Below are positions 7,801-16,131 of a stretch of 43,500 nt of DNA, one piece after another (position 1 is the first letter of the stretch; every line of letters begins with the position of its first letter). The stretch is from positions 1 through 43,500 of the forward strand of contig MUMD01000010.1 of assembly GCA_002155895.1 (NCBI GenBank), written 5' to 3'. The notes under the pieces were generated by a model. That model was not told where the DNA came from. It did not search any database and saw only the letters and a list, made by a program, of their open reading frames with translations. The stretch is from Streptomyces rochei. GTDB lineage: Bacteria > Actinomycetota > Actinomycetes > Streptomycetales > Streptomycetaceae. Position numbers and translations under genes: made by a program.

Positions 7801-8766
7801 TCAGGAGCCGCTGAGCACGATCTTGCCGAACTGCTCCCCGGACGCCATCCGCTCGAAGCCCTCACGGGCCCGGTCCATCGGAAGCACCTCGTCGACGACG
7901 GGGCGGACCCCGGTGGCGGCGCAGAAGGAGAGCAGGTCCTCCAACTCGTCCTTGGTGCCCATCGTGGAACCGACGACCTTGAGTTCCAGGAAGAAGATGC
8001 GGGTCAGTTCGGCGTGCGAGGGCCGGTCACCGCTGGTGGCGCCGGAGATGACCAGGGTGCCGCCCGGCTTGAGCGACTTCACCGAGTGGGACCAGGTGGC
8101 GGCGCCCACGGTCTCGATGACCGCGTCGACCCGCTGCGGGAGCCGCGCGCCCGTCTCCACGGCCTCCACGGCGCCCAGTTCCAGCGCGCGCTTGCGCTTG
8201 GCCTCGTCCCGGCTGGTGGCGAAGACCCGCAGCCCGGCCGCCTTGCCGAGCACGATCGCCGCCGTGGCGACCCCGCCGCCGGCGCCCTGCACCAGGACCG
8301 AGTCACCGGGACGCACCCCGGCGTTGGTGAACAGCATCCGGTACGCGGTCAGCCAGGCGGTCGGCAGACAGGCGGCCTCGGCAAAGGAGAGCTCCTTCGG
8401 CTTGGGCAGGATGTTCCAGGTCGGCACGGCGACCTGCTCGGCGAACGTCCCCTGGTAGCGCTCCGTGAGGATGGAGCGGGGTTCCTTCGGACCGACGCCG
8501 TGGCCGGTCTGGCCGATCACGGAGTGCAGGACGACCTCGTTCCCGTCCTCGTCGACACCGGCGGCGTCGCAGCCGAGGATCATCGGCAGGCGGTCCTCGG
8601 GGAGGCCGACCCCGCGCAGGGACCACAGGTCGTGATGGTTGAGGGAGGCGGCCCTGACGTCGACGACGCTCCAGCCGGGGCGGGCCTCGGGAGCCGGGCG
8701 CTCTCCCAACTCCAGGCCGGTCAGCGGCTGGTCGCGGTCGATTCGGGCGGCGTAGACAGCGAACAT
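7801..8766 (-). CDS. Zinc-type alcohol dehydrogenase-like / quinone oxidoreductase (MDR family)
   Basis: A 321-residue medium-chain dehydrogenase/reductase. The GroES-like N-terminal half runs MFAVYAARIDRDQPLTG to about residue 120, including SLNHHDLWSLRGV and LGCDAAGV. The Rossmann half contains VLVQGAGGGVATAAIVLGKA near residue 155, a glycine-rich NADPH-binding loop. The cluster of zinc-binding cysteines of true alcohol dehydrogenases is not visible, which favours an NADPH-dependent quinone or enoyl reductase. ATG 8766 begins the conserved family N-terminus; the frame stays open further upstream only through a noncoding tandem repeat. It lies 227 bp after malic enzyme on the same strand, and the substrate cannot be read from the sequence. 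Confidence 0.9.
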   Translation of the reverse strand: MFAVYAARIDRDQPLTGLELGERPAPEARPGWSVVDVRAASLNHHDLWSLRGVGLPEDRLPMILGCDAAGVDEDGNEVVLHSVIGQTGHGVGPKEPRSILTERYQGTFAEQVAVPTWNILPKPKELSFAEAACLPTAWLTAYRMLFTNAGVRPGDSVLVQGAGGGVATAAIVLGKAAGLRVFATSRDEAKRKRALELGAVEAVETGARLPQRVDAVIETVGAATWSHSVKSLKPGGTLVISGATSGDRPSHAELTRIFFLELKVVGSTMGTKDELEDLLSFCAATGVRPVVDEVLPMDRAREGFERMASGEQFGKIVLSGS

Positions 8767-8864
8767 GACCTTGACGATAGGTAACACACCGGCCCACCGG
8801 AACCACGACACCGTGTGACACACGCCCTCTTGCCGCCGGGCCACCCCGGCTGCGGGCAGCCGCG

Positions 8865-8966
8865 CCACCGAGGACGACGCCGACCCACCCGAAAGCGAGC
8901 GGCCCTGCCCACCGAGGACGACGCCGACCCAACCGAAAGCGAACGGCCCCGCCCACCGGGGACGAG
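8865..8966. repeat. Intergenic 44-bp tandem repeat, about 2.3 copies
   Basis: Copies start at 8865, 8909 and 8953 (the last partial), with a period of 44 bp and only a few substitutions. Because 44 is not divisible by three, the repeat cannot encode a repeated peptide in one frame. It occupies most of the spacer between malic enzyme and the oxidoreductase. Confidence 0.8.
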
Positions 8967-8993
8967 GCCGCTCACCGCACACGCATCACACCG

Positions 8994-10220
8994 TCACCGG
9001 CGCGCGACGCCCTCCGCACGGGCCGCCGCCGCCACCGCCGCCGTCACGGCGGGCGCGACCCGCTCGTCGAACGGGGACGGGATGACGTAGTCCGCGGCGA
9101 GGTCGTCGCCCACCACGGAGGCCAGCGCCTCGGCCGCCGCGAGCTTCATGCCCTCGGTGATCCGCGACGCCCGCACCTGCAGCGCCCCCGCGAAGATGCC
9201 CGGGAAGGCCAGCACGTTGTTGATCTGGTTCGGGAAGTCGGACCGCCCCGTCGCGACGACCGCCGCGTACTTGTGGGCGACCTCCGGGTGCACCTCGGGG
9301 TTCGGGTTGGCCATCGCGAAGACGAAGGCGCCCTTGGCCATCGAGGCGACCGCCGGCTCCGGGACCGTACCGCCGGAGACGCCGATGAAGACGTCGGCGC
9401 CCGCGAGTGCCGACTCCAGCGAGCCGGACAGCCCGGCCTTGTTGGTGAAGGAGGCCAGCTCCCGCTTGACCGGCGTCAGGTCGTCCCGGTCCGCCGAGAC
9501 GACGCCCTTGCGGTCCGCGACCGCGACGTCCCCGATGCCGGCCTCGACCAGCATCTTGGCGATGGCGACACCGGCCGCGCCCGCGCCCGAGATCACCGCC
9601 CGCAGCTCACCCAGCGTGCGCCCGCTCAGCCGCGCCGCGTTCCGCAGCGCAGCCAGCGTCACGACCGCCGTGCCGTGCTGGTCGTCGTGGAAGATCGGGA
9701 TGTCGAGCCGCTCCTGGAGCTTGCGCTCGATCTCGAAGCACCGGGGCGCCGAGATGTCCTCCAGGTTCACGCCGCCGAAGGAGGGCGCGAGCCGCACCAC
9801 CGTCTCGACGATCTCGTCGGCGTCCGTGCAGTCCAGCGCGATCGGAACCGCGTCGACGCCGCCGAACTGCTTGAAAAGGATCGCCTTCCCCTCCATCACC
9901 GGAAGGGAGGCCTCGGGGCCGATGTCCCCGAGCCCCAGCACCGCCGTACCGTCCGTCACGACCGCCACGACCGACGACTTCCACGTGTAGTCGTGCACCA
10001 GGTCGGGCTGCTCGGCGATCGCGCTGCACACTTTCGCGACGCCGGGCGTGTACGCCAGGGACAGGTCGTCCTTGTCGCGGACCGGCACGGTGGCCTGCAC
10101 GGCCATCTTGCCGCCGCGGTGCAGCGCGAACGCCGGGTCGAAGGAGTCGAGGGGCTCCCCCGTCTCCTGCTCCGTACCGGCGTCGCTGTCGCTGCGAGGA
10201 TTGACGATCTCCGCTGCCAC
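8994..10220 (-). CDS. NAD(P)-dependent malic enzyme
   Basis: A 408-residue short-form bacterial malic enzyme that oxidatively decarboxylates malate to pyruvate. Visible features include LSLAYTPGVAKVC near residue 53, the catalytic and metal-binding segment VNLEDISAPRCFEIERKL with IPIFHDDQHGTAVV (~150-185), and the nucleotide-binding fold ISGAGAAGVAIAKMLVEAGI near residue 210. The end of the protein has SPFDERVAP. S. coelicolor has two malic enzymes and this position corresponds to the one reported as NADP-dependent; cofactor preference cannot be proved from the sequence. The start is GTG 10220 with an AAGGGG RBS. A five-codon mini-ORF (ATG 10244 to TAA 10227) lies in the leader. Confidence 0.96.
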   Translation of the reverse strand: MAAEIVNPRSDSDAGTEQETGEPLDSFDPAFALHRGGKMAVQATVPVRDKDDLSLAYTPGVAKVCSAIAEQPDLVHDYTWKSSVVAVVTDGTAVLGLGDIGPEASLPVMEGKAILFKQFGGVDAVPIALDCTDADEIVETVVRLAPSFGGVNLEDISAPRCFEIERKLQERLDIPIFHDDQHGTAVVTLAALRNAARLSGRTLGELRAVISGAGAAGVAIAKMLVEAGIGDVAVADRKGVVSADRDDLTPVKRELASFTNKAGLSGSLESALAGADVFIGVSGGTVPEPAVASMAKGAFVFAMANPNPEVHPEVAHKYAAVVATGRSDFPNQINNVLAFPGIFAGALQVRASRITEGMKLAAAEALASVVGDDLAADYVIPSPFDERVAPAVTAAVAAAARAEGVARR

Positions 10221-10861
10221 TTTGTCTTACCCCTTAAGAGTCATGGTTTGAGGGTTTGTCCACTCCTGGTGAGGAGCGGGCGGGCACCGCGCAGGAGGAC
10301 GGCCGCCTGGGCCACAAGGGAGACCTGCGCGACGGGCGCGCCGCACACGCGCCCTGAGCCCCTGATGAGGGGTGCAAAGAACCTTCTTACCCGACGGACG
10401 CCCCCTGCGACGAGTCGGATAAGGGCAAGCTCACATGCCGGACCTCGAACGCCGCATGTCGGTGACATGGCTCATAGCCGAGTATCAGGACAACTTGCCT
10501 GGACCCCTTGACAGACGCCCCCGACGGAGTCTTGACAGACGTGCGCGCCGACAGACCGTCTCGGCATTTCGAGGAATGCCGAAGATCTTTCGGCTGGAAG
10601 ATGGGATTCCCGTAAAGGTTCGGTCGTGTTGTACCGGCCTGGTGCGGTTCGGGAGGTCACCCGTTATCCGATTTTGACATGGCGTCCCCCCTGAATGGCC
10701 GAGTCCGAATGGCAAGATGCCGTAATCACACGAGGTCGCGACACTCGAAGGCGTGTGCTCTCGTCGACCCACGGCGCCTGCCGGCCCCCGGCCGACGCCC
10801 CGTCCCACCGGAACTCCACCGTCCCCATCGGCATCTCCCTTCATCCGCCGGAGGAACCACC
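10221..10861. other. Long divergent intergenic region, malic enzyme / ABC importer
   Basis: About 640 bp without a convincing gene. Seen here: a direct repeat of CTTGACAGACG at 10507-10517 and 10531-10541 (24-bp period), the paired hairpins at 10561-10594, and a GGAGG RBS just before the importer start. The small open frames in it lack coding bias and family resemblance. Confidence 0.6.
10561..10594 (+). promoter_or_regulatory. Two mutually exclusive hairpins upstream of the ABC importer
   Basis: Hairpin 1 pairs TCGGCATT (10561-10568) with AATGCCGA (10575-10582). Hairpin 2 pairs GCCGAA (10578-10583) with TTCGGC (10589-10594). They share 10578-10582, so only one can form. Whether the region is transcribed into the importer leader is unknown. 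Confidence 0.35.
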
Positions 10862-11821
10862 ATGACCGCACGCAACACCCGTCGTACGACCGCCGCGCAC
10901 TCCCGGACAGCAGCGGTCGGTGCGATCGCGGTCGCAGGCGCCCTGCTGCTCACCGGATGCGGCGACCAGACCGAGAAGAGCGACTCCGGCAGCGACAACC
11001 AGTCCGCGGTGGGGGCCCCGCTGGCCGACCGGCTCCCCCAGTCCATCCGCGACAAGGGCGTCATCAAGGTCGGTTCCGACATCGCCTACGCGCCGGTCGA
11101 ATTCAAGGACAAGTCCGGCAAGACGGTGGGCATCGACCCCGACCTGGCGGACGCCATGGGCAAGCAGCTCGGCGTGAAGTTCGAATTCGAGAACGGCACC
11201 TTCGACACCCTGATCACCGGTCTGCGCTCCAAGCGCTACGACATCGCGATGTCCGCGATGACCGACACCAAGGACCGTCAGGAGGGCATCGACTCCGAGA
11301 CCGGCAAGAAGGTCGGCCAGGGCGTCGACTTCGTGGACTACTTCACGGCCGGTGTCTCGATCTACACCAAGAAGGGCGACGACCAGGGCATCAAGACCTG
11401 GTCGGACCTGTGCGGCAAGAAGCTGGTCCTCCAGCGCGGCACGGTCTCCGAGGACCTGGCCAAGGCCGAGAACGAGAAGTGCCCGGCCGGCAAGAAGATC
11501 ACCATCGAGCCCTACGACAACGACCAGCAGGCCCAGACCCGGCTGCGCGCGGGCGGCGCCGACGCCGGCTCCTCCGACTTCCCGGTCGCCGCGTACGCGG
11601 TGAAGACCTCCGGCGGCGGCAAGGACTTCCAGCTCGTCGGCGAGCAGGTCGAGGCCGCCCCGTACGGCATCGCGGTCGCCAAGGACAACACCCAGCTGCG
11701 GGACGCCCTGAAGGCGGCTCTGGACGCGGTCATCGCCAACGGTGAGTACAAGAAGGTCCTCGACAAGTGGGGCGTGGCGGAAGGTGCCGTCACCGAGGCC
11801 ACCGTCAACGGCGGCAAGTGA
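10862..11821 (+). CDS. Polar amino-acid ABC importer, substrate-binding lipoprotein
   Basis: A 319-residue extracytoplasmic solute-binding protein of SBP family 3. The N-terminus has Arg residues, a hydrophobic core and the lipobox LLTGC with Cys33 as the lipid-modified residue. The mature protein shows VIKVGSDIAYAPVEFKD, FDTLITGLRSKRYDIAMSAM and SSDFPVAAYAVK, typical of glutamate/glutamine/polar amino-acid binders. It starts at ATG 10862 with GGAGG about 10 bp upstream. It is the first gene of a binding protein-permease-ATPase operon. It is not the characterised gluABCD of Streptomyces, so the exact amino acid is not assigned. Confidence 0.95.
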   Translation: MTARNTRRTTAAHSRTAAVGAIAVAGALLLTGCGDQTEKSDSGSDNQSAVGAPLADRLPQSIRDKGVIKVGSDIAYAPVEFKDKSGKTVGIDPDLADAMGKQLGVKFEFENGTFDTLITGLRSKRYDIAMSAMTDTKDRQEGIDSETGKKVGQGVDFVDYFTAGVSIYTKKGDDQGIKTWSDLCGKKLVLQRGTVSEDLAKAENEKCPAGKKITIEPYDNDQQAQTRLRAGGADAGSSDFPVAAYAVKTSGGGKDFQLVGEQVEAAPYGIAVAKDNTQLRDALKAALDAVIANGEYKKVLDKWGVAEGAVTEATVNGGK

Positions 11822-11850
11822 CGTCCGGCGGACGCTGAAAGGCAACATCC

Positions 11851-12801
11851 GTGACTGTTGACATCGACAAGACGGCGGGCGGCCCGGCCGGCACCCCGCC
11901 GGCCGGCCCGGAGGCCATCAAGGCCATTCCGGTCCGGCACTACGGGCGGTACGTCTCCGCGGTCGTCGCGATCGCGCTGCTGGCCGCGGTCGTCTACGCG
12001 TTCTCCCAGGGCAAGATCAACTGGGGAGCGATCCCGGACTACTTCTTCGACGACCGGATCGTCTCCGGTGTGGGCAAGACGCTGCTGATCACCGTCCTGT
12101 CCATGGCGATCGGCATCTTCGGCGGCATCCTGCTCGCCGTCATGCGGCTGTCGAAGAACCCGGTGACCTCGACCATCGCGTGGTTCTACATCTGGTTCTT
12201 CCGCGGCACCCCGGTCCTGGTGCAGCTGGTGGTCTGGTTCAACCTGGGCCTGGTCTTCGAGTACATCAACCTCGGCCCGGTCTACCGGGACGAGTGGTCG
12301 GACTTCATGACACCGTTCCTGACGGTGCTGCTCGGCCTCGGCCTCAACGAGGCCGCGTACATGGCGGAGATCTGCCGGGCCGGCCTGCTCGCGGTCGACG
12401 AGGGCCAGACCGAGGCGGCGCACGCGCTGGGCATGAGCCACGCCAAGACGCTGCGCCGGATCGTCATCCCGCAGGCGATGCGCGTGATCGTGCCGCCCAC
12501 GGGCAACGAGGTCATCAACATGCTGAAGACGACCTCGCTGGTCTCGGTCGTCCAGTACCCGGAACTCTTCCGCGCGGCCCAGGACATCGGCCAGACCTCC
12601 GGCGCACCGGCCGAGATGCTGTTCCTCGCGGCGGCCTGGTACCTGCTGCTGACCTCGGTCTTCAGCGTGGGCCAGTACTACCTCGAGCGGTACTACGCGC
12701 GCGGCTCGAGCCGGTCGCTGCCGGCCACTCCGTTCCAGAAGATCAAGGCGAACGTGCTGTCCCTGTCCAGCCGCTCCAAGCCGACGGGAGGCACCGCATG
12801 A
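11851..12801 (+). CDS. Polar amino-acid ABC importer, permease
   Basis: A 316-residue inner-membrane permease of the His/Glu/Gln type. About 30 cytoplasmic Gly/Pro-rich residues precede the first membrane segment ([17 protein letters not shown]). A '[20 protein letters not shown]' segment, [17 protein letters not shown] and the ATPase-coupling EAA loop [20 protein letters not shown] (~residue 190) follow. A single permease gene implies a homodimeric channel. The start is GTG 11851, 29 bp after the lipoprotein stop, and the TGA overlaps the ATG of the ATPase gene (ATGA), so the two are translationally coupled. Confidence 0.95.
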   Translation: MTVDIDKTAGGPAGTPPAGPEAIKAIPVRHYGRYVSAVVAIALLAAVVYAFSQGKINWGAIPDYFFDDRIVSGVGKTLLITVLSMAIGIFGGILLAVMRLSKNPVTSTIAWFYIWFFRGTPVLVQLVVWFNLGLVFEYINLGPVYRDEWSDFMTPFLTVLLGLGLNEAAYMAEICRAGLLAVDEGQTEAAHALGMSHAKTLRRIVIPQAMRVIVPPTGNEVINMLKTTSLVSVVQYPELFRAAQDIGQTSGAPAEMLFLAAAWYLLLTSVFSVGQYYLERYYARGSSRSLPATPFQKIKANVLSLSSRSKPTGGTA

Positions 12802-13559
12802 CCGCCATGGTGAAGGCCGAGGGCGTCCACAAGTCCTTCGGCGCCGTCGAGGTCCTCAAGGGCATCGACCTGGAGGTGAAGCAGGGCGAGGTGTTCTGCC
12901 TCATCGGCCCCTCCGGCTCCGGCAAGTCCACCTTCCTCAGGTGTATCAACCACCTCGAGAAGATCAACGCCGGGCGTCTGTACGTCGACGGGGAGCTGGT
13001 CGGCTACCGCCAGAAGGGCGACAAGCTCTACGAGCTGAAGGACAGCGAGGTCGCCGTCAAGCGCCGGGACATCGGCATGGTCTTCCAGCGCTTCAACCTG
13101 TTCCCGCACATGACGGCCGTCGAGAACGTCATGGAGGCTCCGGTCCAGGTCAAGGGCGTCAGCAAGGCCCAGGCCAGGGAGCGCGCCACCACCCTCCTGG
13201 AGCGCGTGGGGCTGGGCGACAAGGCCGGCAACTACCCCTCGCAGCTCTCCGGTGGCCAGCAGCAGCGCGTCGCCATCGCACGGGCCCTGGCGATGGACCC
13301 GAAGCTGATGCTGTTCGACGAGCCGACCTCGGCCCTCGACCCGGAGCTGGTCGGTGACGTCCTCGACGTCATGCGCGACCTCGCCGAGTCCGGCATGACG
13401 ATGGTCGTCGTCACCCACGAGATGGGCTTCGCCCGGGAGGTCGGCGACAGCCTGGTCTTCATGGACGGCGGTGTGGTCGTGGAGTCGGGCAACCCGCGCG
13501 ACGTCCTCACGGACCCCCAGCACGAGCGGACCAAGGCGTTCCTGTCCAAGGTCCTCTGA
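12798..13559 (+). CDS. Polar amino-acid ABC importer, ATPase
   Basis: A 253-residue ABC ATPase with every canonical motif: Walker [10 protein letters not shown] (~residue 38), Q-loop [12 protein letters not shown], signature LSGGQQQR, Walker [15 protein letters not shown] and the switch histidine in [13 protein letters not shown]. The closest resemblance is to GlnQ/GluA-type ATPases that power polar amino-acid uptake. The ATG overlaps the permease stop by four bases. A 17-bp terminator hairpin 19 bp after the stop closes the operon. A frame extension upstream to 12180 is simply the out-of-frame shadow of the permease gene. Confidence 0.97.
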   Translation: MTAMVKAEGVHKSFGAVEVLKGIDLEVKQGEVFCLIGPSGSGKSTFLRCINHLEKINAGRLYVDGELVGYRQKGDKLYELKDSEVAVKRRDIGMVFQRFNLFPHMTAVENVMEAPVQVKGVSKAQARERATTLLERVGLGDKAGNYPSQLSGGQQQRVAIARALAMDPKLMLFDEPTSALDPELVGDVLDVMRDLAESGMTMVVVTHEMGFAREVGDSLVFMDGGVVVESGNPRDVLTDPQHERTKAFLSKVL

Positions 13560-13578
13560 GCGCACGCGCCGACGCACG

Positions 13579-13615
13579 CCACAGGGGCGGTACGGAGTCC
13601 GTACCGCCCCTGTGG
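13579..13615. terminator. Bidirectional terminator between the ABC operon and the methyltransferase
   Basis: Perfect 17-bp stem (13579-13595 with 13599-13615) and a 3-nt loop, between two convergent genes. There is no long T-run, as is common in Streptomyces. Confidence 0.85.
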
Positions 13616-13627
13616 CCTTGCCCCCGC

Positions 13628-14407
13628 CTACTTCAGCGCCAGCAGCAGCGTGTCCGACGGCGAGCACCACACCGGCCGCGCCTCGCCGAAGCCCTTCTCG
13701 CGCAGCACCCGCGCGTGCCACTGGGCCGAGGGCATGTCGCCGTCGGCGTGCTCGCCGTAGATCTCGAAACGGCGGGCGGTGGGCCCGGCGAGCACCGGGT
13801 CCTTGGCGGCGAGCTGCCACCACTCGGACCAGTCGAGCGCGCCCTCGGCCTTGGCGGCGTCCATCCGCGCGTGCCGCTGCGCGCGTTCCGCCGCGTTGAT
13901 CCGGGGCGTCGTCTCGTCGATCATGTGGTCCGCGTTCATGAAGACACCACCGTCGCGGACGACCTCCGCGATCCGACCGTAGAGGGCCGCGAGGGGTTCG
14001 GCGTGGAGCCAGTGCAGGGCCGTGGCGGTCAGGACCGCGTCGTAGGAGTCGTACGGCAGCTTCGCGGTCCAGTCGGGGTCCTTGAGGTCCGCGGTGACGA
14101 GGGAGACCCGCGCGTCGCCGGCGAAGGTGCCCTCGGCGATGGCCAGGAGCGCCGGGTCGAGGTCCACGCCGGTGCTGGTGGCCCCGGGGAAGCGGGCGAG
14201 CAGGCGGGCCGTGATGGTGCCGGTGCCGCAGGCGAGGTCGAGCACGCGCGGCGCCGGACCGACCAGCGCCTCGACCATGTCCAGCATGATCCGGAAGCGT
14301 TCCTCCCGGTCGGGCATGTACCACTCCTGCTGCCGGTCCCAGCTCTCCTGCCAGGCCTGCCAGTCGGCTGCGGGCGTGGTGGCCGTGGTGATCTCCGCGT
14401 CCGTCAT
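13628..14407 (-). CDS. Class I SAM-dependent methyltransferase
   Basis: A 259-residue protein. The SAM-binding motif I is VLDLACGTGTITARLL (~residues 55-70); acidic motif II (TGVDLDPALLAIA) and the post-motif segment YDAVLTATALHWLHAEPL follow, a layout of small-molecule methyltransferases related to UbiE/trans-aconitate enzymes. The C-terminal part (SEWWQLAAKDPVLAGPTARR) probably forms the substrate lid. There is no signal or membrane segment. ATG 14407 is preceded by GGAGGGG. The neighbours do not suggest a pathway, so the substrate is unknown. Confidence 0.9.
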   Translation of the reverse strand: MTDAEITTATTPAADWQAWQESWDRQQEWYMPDREERFRIMLDMVEALVGPAPRVLDLACGTGTITARLLARFPGATSTGVDLDPALLAIAEGTFAGDARVSLVTADLKDPDWTAKLPYDSYDAVLTATALHWLHAEPLAALYGRIAEVVRDGGVFMNADHMIDETTPRINAAERAQRHARMDAAKAEGALDWSEWWQLAAKDPVLAGPTARRFEIYGEHADGDMPSAQWHARVLREKGFGEARPVWCSPSDTLLLALK

Positions 14408-14507
14408 CGAGCCCCTCCGTCACGCGCGATACGTAATACCCTGTAAGCACGATCAGCCATTACCTGACCGCAGGCACGACCTTAGAGCCCCTTCGTAAGG
14501 ACTACAA

Positions 14508-15137
14508 GTGGAACTGGCCTATTACTCGGATTACGCCGTGCGTCTCGTCAACACCGAGGAGCCGGCCCGGGGACAGGACTCCCTCACCTCGGTCGAGGCC
14601 GTCCGCGAGCTGTTCGGCACCAATCAGTCGGCGGCCCGGCGTGCCACGGACGCGGACGTGACCCGCTTCCGGTCGGTCCGGGGGCGGCTGCGCGCGGTCT
14701 TCGAGGCGGCCGACGGCGGCGACGAGACCCTCGCGGTCGACCTGCTGAACTCGCTGCTGCTGGAGTTCCCGGTGAGCCCCCAGATCTCCGGCCACGACCA
14801 CCGCGACGACGACGGCAGCCCGCTGTGGCACATGCACCTGGCGGACCACCCGTCCAACGCCACCGCCGGTTTCGCCGCCATCGCGGCGATGGGCCTGGCC
14901 TTCCACCTCACCGAGTACGGCGTGGACCGGCTCGGCCTGTGCGAGGCGGCCCCCTGCCGCAACGCCTATCTGGACACCTCGACCAACCGCTCCCGGCGCT
15001 ACTGCTCGGACCGCTGCGCCACCCGGGCCAACGTGGCGGCCTACCGGGCCCGCAAACGCCTGGAGGCGGACCGGTCCGCCGACACCGGCCGGAGCGCGGA
15101 CAGCGCCCAGCGGGCCACGGCGAACGGCGAGCGCTGA
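14508..15137 (+). CDS. CGNR zinc-finger / ABATE-domain protein
   Basis: A 209-residue regulator-like protein. Residues 1-135 match the 'ABATE' stress-response domain style (MELAYYSDYAVRLVNTEEPA), and residues 141-185 carry a zinc ribbon with Cys145, Cys150, Cys166 and Cys170, followed by a basic helix (RANVAAYRARKR). The name-giving CGNR tetrapeptide is CATR here, a variant. The tail after the basic helix is low-complexity Ser/Ala/Asp/Arg. The start is GTG 14508 with TAAGGA upstream. Its 3' end overlaps the convergent sodX gene by 97 bp. It probably binds DNA; targets are unknown. Confidence 0.88.
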   Translation: MELAYYSDYAVRLVNTEEPARGQDSLTSVEAVRELFGTNQSAARRATDADVTRFRSVRGRLRAVFEAADGGDETLAVDLLNSLLLEFPVSPQISGHDHRDDDGSPLWHMHLADHPSNATAGFAAIAAMGLAFHLTEYGVDRLGLCEAAPCRNAYLDTSTNRSRRYCSDRCATRANVAAYRARKRLEADRSADTGRSADSAQRATANGER

Positions 15138-15478
15138 CCCGGCTTCAGCGGCCGGTACCGCAGCCGCGCCTTCCCGAGGACGAGTTCCTCGGGGACGACC
15201 CCGTAGTCGGTGCTGTCCCCGCCCGCGAAGGCGTTGTCGCCCAGCACCCACCAGCCGGCCCCGCGCCGCTCGACGGCCCGCTTGACCACGAGCAGGTCCT
15301 GCTGGAACGGGTGCCGCAGCACCACGACGTCACCCGGCCGGACCCGCGCACCCCAGTGCACGACCAGCACGTCGCCGTGGTGCAGCGTGGGCACCATGGA
15401 CGGCCCGGTCACCTCGGCCGGCCCCAGGGGCAACGCCCCTCTGGCACGTACGGTCTCCTGCGACGACTGCTCCGGCAT
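15041..15478 (-). CDS. sodX: Nickel-SOD maturation protease (S26 family)
   Basis: A 145-residue signal-peptidase-like protein. The nucleophile motif TGPSMVPTL (Ser27) and general-base Lys66 (LLVVKRAVE) form the S26 Ser/Lys dyad, and box E-like GDNAFAGGDSTDYG is present. SodX removes the N-terminal propeptide of NiSOD so that the nickel hook can form. It is divergent from sodN with 145 bp between the start codons, the standard genomic arrangement. Unlike ordinary signal peptidases no transmembrane anchor is visible. ATG 15478 is chosen because it begins the conserved part; the frame is open further upstream without coding character. Confidence 0.93.
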   Translation of the reverse strand: MPEQSSQETVRARGALPLGPAEVTGPSMVPTLHHGDVLVVHWGARVRPGDVVVLRHPFQQDLLVVKRAVERRGAGWWVLGDNAFAGGDSTDYGVVPEELVLGKARLRYRPLKPGQRSPFAVARWALSALRPVSADRSASRRLRAR

Positions 15479-15623
15479 GACCCGGCACCTCCCCGGTCTT
15501 TCCTCCACCAGTCTCAGTCTCACCCCGGACTTTTGTCCTAAGCCCACGGGGGCACTCGCGAAAACGGGCCTCCCAGGGAGTAATGTCCACCCTGAGAAGA
15601 CGATCACGAGGAAGGAACGCTTC

Positions 15624-16019
15624 ATGCTTTCCCGCCTGTTTGCCCCCAAGGTCACGGTCAGCGCCCACTGCGACCTGCCCTGCGGTGTGTACGACCCGGC
15701 CCAGGCCCGCATCGAGGCGGAGTCGGTGAAGGCCGTCCAGGAGAAGATGGCCGGCAACGACGACCCGCACTTCCAGACGCGTGCCACGGTCATCAAGGAG
15801 CAGCGCGCCGAGCTGGCGAAGCACCACGTCTCCGTGCTGTGGAGCGACTACTTCAAGCCCCCGCACTTCGAGAAGTACCCGGAGCTGCACCAGCTGGTCA
15901 ACGACACCCTGAAGGCCCTGTCGGCCGCCAAGGCCTCGAAGGACCCGGCGACCGGCCAGAAGGCGCTGGACTACATCGCCCAGATCGACAAGATCTTCTG
16001 GGAGACCAAGAAGGCCTGA
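15624..16019 (+). CDS. sodN: Nickel-containing superoxide dismutase
   Basis: A 131-residue precursor. The 14-residue propeptide MLSRLFAPKVTVSA ends just before His15, which becomes the mature N-terminus of the nickel hook HCDLPCGVYD; His1, Cys2 and Cys6 of the mature enzyme are all present. The rest is the expected four-helix bundle. It dismutates superoxide in the cytoplasm as a hexamer. The RBS is GAGGAAGGA, and a terminator with four T residues overlaps the stop codon. In S. coelicolor this mRNA is repressed by a small RNA derived from the sodF 3' UTR pairing near the RBS; the same control is plausible here but the sodF locus is not in the window. Confidence 0.98.
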   Translation: MLSRLFAPKVTVSAHCDLPCGVYDPAQARIEAESVKAVQEKMAGNDDPHFQTRATVIKEQRAELAKHHVSVLWSDYFKPPHFEKYPELHQLVNDTLKALSAAKASKDPATGQKALDYIAQIDKIFWETKKA

Positions 16020-16037
16020 TCCTCGATCAGGGCCTTT
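16010..16037 (+). terminator. sodN terminator overlapping the stop codon
   Basis: AAGGCCTGAT pairs with ATCAGGGCCTT (one bulged G) around a short loop, then TTTT. The TGA stop is within the left arm. Confidence 0.75.
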
Positions 16038-16069
16038 TGCGTGCGTTTTCCCCAGTCGCACGGTTTCCG

Positions 16070-16129
16070 GGCCGCACCCGGTCCGCGGCGCGCCGAGCAC
16101 GGCGTTCCCCGCGGTCCGGGTGCGGCCCG
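16070..16129. terminator. Long inverted repeat between sodN and the GNAT gene
   Basis: 20-bp arms (16070-16089 and 16110-16129) with one mismatch and a 20-nt loop, directly behind the stop of the minus-strand acetyltransferase gene; it probably ends that transcript. Confidence 0.7.
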
Positions 16130-16131
16130 CG

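Noticed and set aside
8767-8982. 72-residue N-terminal extension of the quinone oxidoreductase
   Set aside because: Passes through the noncoding 44-bp repeat; the family N-terminus begins at ATG 8766.
12180-12797. In-frame upstream extension of the ABC ATPase
   Set aside because: It is an alternate frame of the permease gene; the ATGA-coupled ATG fits the conserved N-terminus.
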